Assembly: GCA_018806915.1 (NCBI GenBank)
Contig: JAGKQI010000100.1
Span: forward strand, 2,232,001 to 2,296,000
Source: Phytophthora colocasiae
Lineage: Eukaryota > Oomycota > Peronosporomycetes > Peronosporales > Peronosporaceae
DNA length: 64,000 bases
Reading direction: 5' to 3'
Positions 36,257-45,500 of the stretch are shown one piece after another (position 1 is the stretch's first letter; each line of letters starts with the position of its first letter). The notes under the pieces were generated by a model. It saw nothing but the letters and a program-made list of their open reading frames with translations, ran no database searches and had not been told where the DNA came from. The position numbers and the translations under genes were made by a program.

Positions 36257-37115
36257 ATGAACGACACGTCAATGCCTAACGCGTCCGTCACTTCCCTGGA
36301 GCACGCCAGCTTCCCCCATCTTTCTCCGATCGAGTGGGAAGTGCTCCACCGTCTCGCTGCGGTGTCTGGCGACGGCGTCGTGACGACGCTGTTGACCGCG
36401 GGTACTGAGGGCAGCAACACCTGGCCGCCCAGGAGTTCATGGTGCGTGAACTCGCTAACCTCCGTCAGCGAGTGTCGACTCCCATGCCAACCACGAACAA
36501 GACCGACATCATCAAGCTCGATGTCTCCTCTTATGGATTCCATGAAACAAGATCTGCGACTCGCGTTCGAGCCGCCACAGGATGAGATCGCACAGAGAAC
36601 AGCTTTCCTATCTCTGCGCCAAGGGACCCATGTCGATGCTCGAGTACATCCAGCGCGCGCGCCACCTCGTGTCATGCATCACGTCTCACCCGGTGGACAT
36701 GACGACCTAAGTTCATGTCTTCGTGTCCGGCATGAACGCTGGCTACCAGCATTTCTACCTGACCCGGAAGACCCCGTCGACCCTCGAAGAGGCTTTCGCC
36801 GTCGCCCTTCGCGAGGACTACAGCGTGACGGCATCGCAAGCGTTCGATGCCCTTAGGACCGCCTCGACGGTCGCCTCAGGCCCCGAACCGATGAAGGTTG
36901 ACGCCATTCAACACTTCGGTAGCCGTCCGGCCGCGACTTCGCCATCACGTCCCCAGACGTCACCGCGTTCCAGACTGCCGATGCGATGCTTCCGGTGCCG
37001 GAAGATCTGTCACCGCGCGGCATACCGCCGCGCGCCAGCTCTGGTCCTCGCTAACGTCACGGTGGAGACTGAAGTCACCGCGACTGGGCAACCAAAAAAC
37101 GGCAACTACCAGTAG
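36257..37115 (+). pseudogene. Family C gag, broken
   Basis: ATG at 36257 (MNDTSMPNASVTSLEHASF), with similarity to A gag in the LSPIEWEVLHRL segment (A: LSDPEWEALQRL) and LRLAFEPPQDE (A: KLAFEPPKNE). Frame changes near 36430 and 36640 move the coding frame; the last part (36723-37115) contains FYLTRKTPSTLEEAFAVALR and a decayed zinc knuckle CFRCRKICHRAAYR in which the Gly-His and last Cys positions are changed. It ends at the TAG at 37113-37115. Confidence 0.75.
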
Positions 37116-37135
37116 GTGCGGGGCACTCTACTGGT
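37094..37135 (+). promoter_or_regulatory. -1 frameshift signal, gag-pol (family C)
   Basis: AAAAAAC at 37094-37100 in the gag frame (CCA AAA AAC), a 7-nt spacer, then a hairpin with arms ACCAGTAG (37108-37115) and CTACTGGT (37128-37135). The layout and the stop codon in the stem are the same as in family A. The -1 frame is open into protease. Confidence 0.82.
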
Positions 37136-38789
37136 CGTGACAGGAGCTATGGTTCCCTGGTGGTGGAGCTCCCTCCTAGCCCTCCCGTGCTTCATGCACA
37201 ACTATTTGCCACCACCTCTGGCAGCGACTCTAGACTGATCGTCCTCAACATTCACGTTGATGGCGCGAAGCGGCCGCTTCGCGCGCTGCTGGATTCAGGC
37301 ACGACGAACAACTTCGTCCGCTCCGAGAGTATGTCGGTGTTACCGACGGACGTGCGCATTCGCGAAGGTCCGGGGGAGATGTTCGTGAAATATGCCGATG
37401 GGAAGCCGCGGTACTCCGCGACCTTCACATAGGAGTTTGACGGATTCCGAAGCTCCGAAGAGTTCTTAGTGATCGAGCTGAGTGGCTCGTTTGACTGCGT
37501 TTTCGGCATCATGGCTCGCCCATCACACGTGACATCGACGTCAATGCAGTACTGGCGTTCTCGCGTGGAACGCCAAACCAATGGCCGCATGTTGCAGTCA
37601 TGGACTCCGACTCCATGACCCACGCTGCACCTGAAGTGAGTGATGACCCTTCGTGTGCGGCGTGTGAGCACGCATCCTGCGCCGGTCTTGAACAGGTGCC
37701 TCAAGATATGTCTGACGTGGTCGAGCATGGGCTCCCACGTCCCGATGAGCGGCAGCTCTCGGCAGCAGACAACACCGTGGTCGAACAGAGGTTCCCACGG
37801 CCGGACGAGCAGCGGCTCTCCGTTGCCCGGCGACCCCGCGCTCCTCCGAATGAGTCAGACGCGTCTGACTCCAAGGTTATCTCAGTTCTGATGGGGGATG
37901 ACGCGGCTTCGATCCCGCGTATGCACAATGTCGAGGTCGCACGCCCGCCGTGCGAAGCGGCTGAGATCACCAAGTTGCCTGGCCTGTCGTGGAAACACTT
38001 TCTCTATGACTTGAAACATGGTGAGATCGAGCAGGTTTGCATGATCGTCGCGGACAACACCGCGACGATCGCGACTGCCGATGTAGATGTTGATGATCCA
38101 TCGTCCGATACCCGGGAACGCCCGAAAGGCGCTGAGCCTAAGTCCGCCCGCTAGGCTCGCTACTTGGCCCAGTCGTTACCAGCACCCGAAGCCGCTGGTA
38201 ACCCGGCTGCTCCGCTGGTTCGCGAGTTCATCGATATCTTCCCCGACAAGGTGCCAGCTGCCCTTCCATCAGACCGCGGAGTTCGGCACGAGATCGACCT
38301 CGTTCCGGGCGCAAAATACTGCGTGACGAGGCAGTGGCCGCTCCCCCGTTACCAAGTCGAAGCAATCGACGCCTTCTTCGAGGGTCGCCGTCAAGCCGGC
38401 CACGTCCGTGAGAGTGTGTCCCCGCACTCCAGTCCGACGTTCTGCGTGAAGAAAGCAACCGGTGGATGGCGGATCGTCCACGCCTTCAACAAGCTCAACG
38501 ATGCCACCATCCCGGCGCAGACGCCGATCCCGAGGAAAGACATGGTGCTCGACACCATGTCGGGCAACACCAAATACAGTGCGATCGATCTGATGGACAG
38601 CTTCTATCAGACTTGATACAGGAGGACGTACCACTGACTGCGGTCAGCACGCCCATTGGAATGCTTTGGGAATGGCTTGTGATGCCAGAGGGGCTCAAGA
38701 ACGCTCCTGCCACCTTCAACCGCATGGTGTCAAACTTGCTCCGCCCGTACCGAGACTTCGCGCCCAGCTACTTTGATGACATTTGCGTC
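37101..38789 (+). pseudogene. Family C pol, first part (protease and RT up to the B insertion)
   Basis: The -1 frame continues RQLPVGAGHSTG into protease with LRALLDSGTTNNFVRSES near 37285. A TAG near 37430 and frame changes follow. An acidic/Arg-rich linker occupies 37600-38150. RT begins near 38200 (EIDLVPGAKYCVTRQWPL, FCVKKATGGWRIVHAFNKLN) with one lost base after DSFYQ near 38614, and continues to SYFDDICV at 38789, where B copy 2 is inserted after the catalytic YFDD box. Confidence 0.82.
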
Positions 38790-40188
38790 TGTGGTGAAGC
38801 GGACGAAAAATTTTTTTTCCCGGAGAGGCGATGTCAGCCACGAACCCGAATAGAGTCGGAACGAGCGACAAGGGGGACCTGTGATCGCCAGATCTGGGTC
38901 GAATCAGACGAAGGTACGATGGGTCCCGCCGGGAACAGGCAACGGAGACACCGGCGAAGAAGCAGGTGGAGCGGTGTTCGTGGGTGATCCGAATCCTGCC
39001 GTGGTGTTCGTGGGTGATCCGAATCCTGCCGGAGGAAGAATGGGGAAATCAAGGATGTTCTCGCGCGATCAACGATGACGGGGCCCCAAGCGAGCATGAT
39101 AAGCTTACCCTGGCGCCCCGAAACCTCTAACAGCACGATCCAACTTCCCCGGGCGGCGACGAAGCGAGATCACGCAAGATCGCGCAATGATCCTCTCCCG
39201 TATAAGTACGAGATCAGCTCCGGGTCAAGGTCAACCCCAGGCGCGACGCAGACTCTTCTTGTGGCCTGATCCGGATTCTTTGAAGGATCACCAAGCAGGA
39301 TCAGGCAGCGATCAAGCTTCGGTTAAGTGCGAGATCAAGCTTCGGTTAAGTGCGAGATCAAGCTTCGGTTAAGTGCGAGATCAAGCTTCGGTTAAGTACG
39401 AGATCAAGCTTCGGTTAAGTGCGAGATCAAGCTTCGGTTAAGTACGGAATCGGCTCAAGATCAGGGTTAGGGGAATCAAGCTAGGGATCAGCTCTGTAGC
39501 CAGTGTCGTGTGATCGTAGGATAGTAAATCAGGATGGGATTAGTAGGCATAGGAATAACCATAAAGAGACTCGAATTTGCCCTGAACCACTCAAGTGTCT
39601 TCGCTACGCCTGGAACCGGGAACTACATTGGCCCTACAAGCGTCAGGAAGGTAAGGATACGTGACCTAGTATAGCGGTTAAGTCTGGATAATATATTGGC
39701 CAGCTTTGCCCTATCTAGTGAACTATCCTTTAAGTGCATACATCGGATCGGAAGGAATTGGTTGTTTAGCCTAAGGATCCCGTCGAATCTCGCCCCCTCA
39801 AGACCCCCGCTATCGGAAGCGGAAAACAACGAAAGGAAGGGACTGAATCCCGAACATTGGACTATTGGAAGACCTGGATCAAGAACCAGGCACCCGGATC
39901 AAGGCTCGAGAACTCGCCTACGACCGGGATCAAGTACCCCGAGGTGGAGTGAAGAACTTCCACGCCGCCTCAAACCCCTGCGTCACCCAAGACCTTCTTC
40001 TCGTCCCAAGACATCTTCAGAAGTTACCTGGAAGAGCGTAACCCGCCTACCGACGGGTACACAAGGTGAACACTACACGCAACAAGATCACGGATCATCG
40101 GGGGACCCCCTCCGTTAGTCGGTGTCTGGGCGCAAGTGGCGATCGCGATCGGCCTCAACCAGATTTTGGCCAGATCCGCTCCACCACA
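38790..40188 (+). repeat. B copy 2 5' LTR
   Basis: 1399 bp, TGTGGTGAAGCG to CTCCACCACA with a short terminal inverted repeat TGTGGT/ACCACA. It contains six 23-bp tandem units. Directly after it, TGGTGCGCGTGCCCGGAT (from 40190) starts with TGG and could be the tRNA primer binding site. It would overlap the first codons of gag. Confidence 0.92.
39311..39448 (+). repeat. 23-bp minisatellite in B 5' LTR (6 units)
   Basis: Six units of CAAGCTTCGGTTAAGTRCGAGAT (R = G or A), each carrying one GATC. The 3' LTR of the same element has four units (51897-51988), so the number changed during or after transposition. Confidence 0.93.
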
Positions 40189-42516
40189 ATGGTGCGCGTG
40201 CCCGGATCTTCTGGTGACTTCGGATATCACCGTGAGTCCCAAGAAGATGTCAAGATTAAAGAAGAACAAGGGGAAGAAGTGCCTACGAAGGTTGGATCGA
40301 CGGAGGCACCGATGAAAACAGAAAGATCCACAGATCAGCAGAGTTCTGGGAGGATCTCTACTGACAGGCACGAGGCAGACCTGGATCGCAATCCAGATCT
40401 CGAAGAAAAACCTCGAATTCCTCCCCAGGCCCCGTCGAGGGCCATTGCGGATCTCGACGAGAATCGAGATCCGCAAACGAGCGATAAGGAATCAGCAAAG
40501 CTGAAACCTAATCTGCTCACCAAGTCCACTGTTGCCTCAAGATCGACCAAAAAAAAGAAGATCAAGAGCACCCGGACGAAATTGAAAGCTCCAGACTCAG
40601 AGCCAGAAGATGTGATCAACCCAGGATCAACGATCACCAGGGATGCGATCGAGCAGGCCTACTACAGGAAGAGGCTAAGCGAGACCTTGCTTAACGATCC
40701 CGTTCTCACGATCATACAAGTCCGCCAGATCGGTAACCTCACCGGACCAGTGTCGAAGCCCCGGACTAGCTCTGACCGCCTGAACGCGGTGAAGATCCTA
40801 CATGATCTGCTCCAAGAAGCTGGTTTGGTGGCTGGAGAGTTCGACCCGAACTCTCTATTTGACTTGGAGCTGCAAGCGATTCAATCTGCGACCCAGGATC
40901 TATTCGATTCCCTCAAGATCTTGGTCGGCGAGCGCCCACTGACGCCCGACCCAGGCTATCAGACTGGGTCGTCATGCTACGCGTCAGCGACCTCGGAACC
41001 AGACTCAGATAGCCCGAGAAGGCTGCAACGCATGTCGTTGAGGCCCTCCGGCGCCAAGTTCCTGAAATCGCGTATGAAGAAACAGGATGCACGATCGGTG
41101 GCTGCGAAGCTGGAGGTCAAGATGCCCGATCAGCAAGAAAATCGCCGGATCCGGACGGACCAGACCGCGCCGACGACTAACTCCACTGGATCGAGCAACA
41201 AGTTGGACGACTACTTTCAAATGGCGATGGATCGTTTCTTGAAAGAACGGAATCTTGCGACACCCCGATCGCCGATCAAAGGGGAGTTAGATGTTGAAAT
41301 GGAGTCCGTCACGGCCTCGGATCCGGATGCATGGGAATACGATCCGGACGATCTGGGCATACCAAGTTCCGGGGGACAGATGTCGAGCCGAGCCACGATC
41401 GCATCCGCGGCGATCGGTCAAGGAGGATCGTCGATGATCCAGCGGGTCCGGATCTCAGCGATCTCGGATCTGAAAGATTTTGCGGGTAAAGATCTGGACG
41501 AAGATCGCGCTCGGGCCTGGATCAGTAAAGTCAAGTCGGCGTTCCAACGCGATCAGGCTACGGAAGAAGAGAAATGCCTCACGTTTGCAGATCTGATGGT
41601 GGGACCGGCAAAGAACTGGTACAGGCAGCTCAGTCGAACGACGAAAACCAAGTGGGCGGATCTGTTGGACAGTTTCCAGACCCAATATTGTGGGTTGGGT
41701 ATGTCGGTCGCGTGGCAATACTATCACGCTCGCAAGCGATCGGAAGAAACTCCCCTTGACTATCTCTACCGGCTCAACGTGGCGGCTTTACGTGCTAGAC
41801 TGAAGATCAAGGATGGGAGCCCTAAGGCCCGCCGAGAACATGTGGACCACTACATAGAGACATTGGGAGATCCGGAGTTAGCTGATCGGCTGACCTTACT
41901 CCGACTGAGTGACGTCGAGGAGCTGGAGGAGGTACTCCGTGCCCGGGAACGGGCGAAAAGCAGGCAGCGTAAATCTGCGTTCGGATCGAAGTACAGACAA
42001 AAGGCACCGGCCAGTGCCCCGGCAGCTCCCACCCGAGCGGTGGTACGGGCGATCCAAACTCAAGATCCGAGCTCAGAATCAGAGGAAATATCCGGATCGG
42101 ATGGATCCGATTCTGAAGGCGATCTCCGGAGGATATATCTTGCCGCGTCAGAAGACAAGCCGATCGGTGCTGGGGGCGCTCCCCACCAACAGGATCAGTT
42201 GCGATCGCACACGAACGTGCAGGACCGAGGCCGGACCACGGATCGCAGACAACCAGATCACGATAGAGGTCGCTGTTCGCATTGTGGGTCGCGGAAGCAC
42301 ACGGATCTGGACTGCTGGAGACGTCTAACCTGTGGTAAGTGCGGGAAGAGGGGTCACCCAACGGATCGCTGTCTGTATACCTGCCGTGGTTGTGGGGAGA
42401 TCCATGAAGCTGGAGAATGCCCCATGGAAGAATTTTACAACCAGATCCGCAAGTGGTACGATCCGACTCGACACGCTGGGTTGTTCCCCGAGAAGGTGGA
42501 GAAGATGTTAAACTAG
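40189..42516 (+). CDS. gag: Family B Gag polyprotein (copy 2), intact
   Basis: Open from the ATG at 40189, the first base after the LTR, to the TAG at 42514-42516, about 775 residues. The frame also extends upstream into the LTR, but 40189 matches B copy 1 and the internal domain. N-terminal half: charged, low complexity, with Lys/Ser-rich and acidic parts. Capsid-like region around residues 430-600 (DEDRARAWISKVKSAFQRDQ, YHARKRSEETPLDYLYRLN). Three zinc knuckles near the C-terminus: CSHCGSRKHTDLDC, CGKCGKRGHPTDRC and CRGCGEIHEAGEC, the last with CX3H spacing. Expected role: particle assembly and RNA packaging in the cytoplasm. This is the only long intact sense gene in the window. Confidence 0.9.
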   Translation: MVRVPGSSGDFGYHRESQEDVKIKEEQGEEVPTKVGSTEAPMKTERSTDQQSSGRISTDRHEADLDRNPDLEEKPRIPPQAPSRAIADLDENRDPQTSDKESAKLKPNLLTKSTVASRSTKKKKIKSTRTKLKAPDSEPEDVINPGSTITRDAIEQAYYRKRLSETLLNDPVLTIIQVRQIGNLTGPVSKPRTSSDRLNAVKILHDLLQEAGLVAGEFDPNSLFDLELQAIQSATQDLFDSLKILVGERPLTPDPGYQTGSSCYASATSEPDSDSPRRLQRMSLRPSGAKFLKSRMKKQDARSVAAKLEVKMPDQQENRRIRTDQTAPTTNSTGSSNKLDDYFQMAMDRFLKERNLATPRSPIKGELDVEMESVTASDPDAWEYDPDDLGIPSSGGQMSSRATIASAAIGQGGSSMIQRVRISAISDLKDFAGKDLDEDRARAWISKVKSAFQRDQATEEEKCLTFADLMVGPAKNWYRQLSRTTKTKWADLLDSFQTQYCGLGMSVAWQYYHARKRSEETPLDYLYRLNVAALRARLKIKDGSPKARREHVDHYIETLGDPELADRLTLLRLSDVEELEEVLRARERAKSRQRKSAFGSKYRQKAPASAPAAPTRAVVRAIQTQDPSSESEEISGSDGSDSEGDLRRIYLAASEDKPIGAGGAPHQQDQLRSHTNVQDRGRTTDRRQPDHDRGRCSHCGSRKHTDLDCWRRLTCGKCGKRGHPTDRCLYTCRGCGEIHEAGECPMEEFYNQIRKWYDPTRHAGLFPEKVEKMLN

Positions 42517-42554
42517 GACGCTCGCCGGTTTGGAAACCGGTACGAGCCGAGCGT
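42507..42554 (+). promoter_or_regulatory. -1 frameshift signal, gag-pol (B copy 2)
   Basis: GTTAAAC at 42507-42513 lies in the gag frame as G TTA AAC, immediately followed by the gag TAG. Downstream is a two-tier hairpin: outer arms ACGCTCG (42518-42524) and CGAGCGT (42548-42554), inner arms CCGGTTT and AAACCGG with a GG loop. Pol is open in the -1 frame (LGRSPVWKPVRAERS). Conserved in copy 1. Confidence 0.78.
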
Positions 42555-45500
42555 TCTGAGTACTGCATCTATGCATATGTGAACAGGAAATCGAGAGATC
42601 AAGATAGGGAGAATTCGGATCTGCGCGGTAATACATGTAAGTTGCATTCGTATACTGCTAAGATCGCGAGTCTTCCCCGGATCGATGAGTTCTCGCGATC
42701 TGGTGCGGAAGTGGCCTTGGATCTCAAGGAAGGAGAATCCAGGGGTTACTGGAAATACCACGCACCAGGAAAATGGTTCCGCCAAGCCAAGATCTCAGGC
42801 AAGATTAATCATGAAAGAGCGATCTTGCTCCTGGACACTGGCGCCGAGGTATCCATCTTGGATACCACCTTTGCTCGTAAGGTTGGGTGCCACTTTGACA
42901 CTAGTCAGAGACAGGAGTGTGTTGGGATCGGGGACAATGTGTACACCACCGAAGGGAGAACGAGGATCAAGATCACGCTTGCGGGATATTTGGTCTATTT
43001 TTTCGATATTTGAGTCGGGGACCTATCCGGGCAAGACGCTATCTTGGGTATGGATTTCATGATCCCGGCTGGGGTCCGGATGGATCTTGCGAAGGGATCG
43101 ATGTGCTTACCTAATGAAGTGGGGATCCCACTTAGTGGTCGCAAGAGATTATACGGGGAGAAGGTAAGATCGGTAAAATTGGAAGAAGATCTACATATCC
43201 CAGTTGGGAGATCCGAAGAGGCCGCATCGAGAGTGAAATTATCGGCGACGGAGAAATTGTGGGTGAACAGAGGCGACCAATGGGTACCCACCGTGGTAAA
43301 TGGACCCGGCCGAACTCGGTACTTAGTGATCACGAATTTGAGCGAGAAGATTCTACGACTGGATCACAGATTACATGTCGGGATGGTACTTGATCAAGAA
43401 AAAGTTCCTCGCTACCCCGGGTTTGTGTCGGTCGGGTCCCGGCGTTACATGGAGTGGCAGAATCTAGCTCTAGAAGCGACAGTGGACGCAAGACCGGAAC
43501 CTCAGGAAACCGTAGAGATCCCCTTACCGCCGGTCGAACGGCCGACCTACGTTACGCCGCGATCTATACTCCGTCGAGGTGGGGCAATCAAGACCGATCC
43601 TGATCCTGCACCAATATCGACATTGGAACCGCGATCACCGGCCGATACGGCCGAAGTCAAGGTCGCATTCATCGATCCCCAACCGGATCCCATGGATACC
43701 CCACCGATCACGATCAGTTCCGACAAGGCCCCGAGTGGCGAAGCTGGGGGCGGTGAGACTGAGACGAATGGTGAGACTGAGACGAATGAGAGCTTGCCAG
43801 ATCAGGCCCCAGGTCGGACAGATCGGACATGTGAAGAGGAAATCGAGGTAAAAACAGAAAAACCAGATTTTCAAATCGAGATCCAACATGTATCCGACGC
43901 CGATGCCGTCCCCAGGGTTAAAGACACCCCGATCTTGACAGCCAAGGACGATAGGCTGCGTGATCAATCAACGGATGAACCGGATCCGACATCTCCTGAA
44001 GGGATCGAGAACGCTGATCAGACCCACTTACACGAAAGTGGCGATTTTTCGGCCGAAGATCTAGCCGATAATCTCGCAGTAGTACCGGAGATCCAGATTT
44101 CCACCACTGAAGAAGTCAGGATCGAAGATCTGCAAGTAGGAAATCCGGGATCGGCTACCCCGGAGGAGATCGAGAAACTTCGACAGATTATTTGGAAGAA
44201 GCGACATCTCCTGATCGGAAAGGGAAACGCACTTCCTCCAGCGGCCAAGGGTGTTATATGCGATATCGACGTGGGTGATGCAAAGCCGATCGCACAACGA
44301 GTCCGGAAAGGTGGCGCCACAGTTCCGCGAGAAAGTATCGGATCTCATCAAAGGACTCCTAGCTGCCAAGATCATCCGGCCATCGACCTCGCCATGGGCA
44401 TCGCCGATCGTGGTGATCATCAAGAAGAACGGTGTAGACATCCGACTATGTATCGATTATCGGCTGGTGAACGGTCTCACGAGGCTGATGATCTACCCAA
44501 TGCCTCTGATCAATGACCTGTTAGAAGATCTTGACAAGGTTCTGTGGTACTGTTCATTAGACATGGCGAGTGGATTCTGGGTCGTATCAATGACCGATCG
44601 AGCTCGCGCGATCTCAGCTTTCATCACCCCGTTCGGCCTCTTCGAGTGGAATCGCATGCCGTTCGGGCTGAAGAACGCCCTCAGATCTATCAACGTCTTG
44701 TGGACAACGCCCTATATGGATTTTTGAAGATCTCCCAGTCAGGGAATACGAAAGACTCTACAGATGTGTTTGAATCAGGGGTCCCGGAAGATCCTGGTCG
44801 CCCGTCGGTTCTAGGACGGAGATCTTACATCGACGATATCTTGATCACGGCTGGAACATGGGATCAAATGTGCGATCGGGTGGAAGACCTATTGGAGGCC
44901 TGTGATAAGTGGAATCTCTCGATCAGTGTGGCGAAGAGCTTCTGGGGCATGGATAAGGTGGAATATCTCGGACACAAAGTGTCGATCGACGGATTGAGGC
45001 AAACCCGAAAGACCTGAAGTCTCTGACGGATCTGCCATTCCCTGGGTCGCTCCGATCCATGCAATCGTTCCTGGGAAGTTTGAATTACTATAGTCGGTTC
45101 ATCGAGGATTATGCGATCTATGCATCGGTCCTATATGAACTACGTGAAGTGGAGTTCGCAGAACTGAAGAAGCGACCAGATCTTCGAAAGATCATGGATA
45201 GTACGGACCCGATCAATCGAGATCCCGTTGCGCTTAAGTCGAATCAGGATGGATCACCCGACACCTTGACTCAAAAGGGGAATAGTACGCCGGATCTTAA
45301 CTTGGGGGCGACGCCTCCCCCCTGTTCAAGCAAGGTCGGAGCCAATCTGGCCCAAAGAGCTGGCGACGAAAGGTGGGGTAGGGCACACAGGGCGTTTACA
45401 GCCTTGAAAACCAAGATCGCGTCGACCCCGATCCTTCGTCACTTCGACATGACAAAGTTACCCGTGGTGATCGTGTATGCCAGTGACTGGGCGATTTCCG

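Noticed and set aside
39311..39448. CRISPR-like direct repeats
   Set aside because: Units are head-to-tail without spacers, inside a eukaryotic LTR. This is a minisatellite.
40190..40207. Firm assignment of a tRNA primer binding site after the B LTR
   Set aside because: The sequence starts with TGG and could pair with a tRNA 3' end, but I cannot match it to a specific tRNA, so it is mentioned only as possible. The same applies to 57014-57031 in family A.
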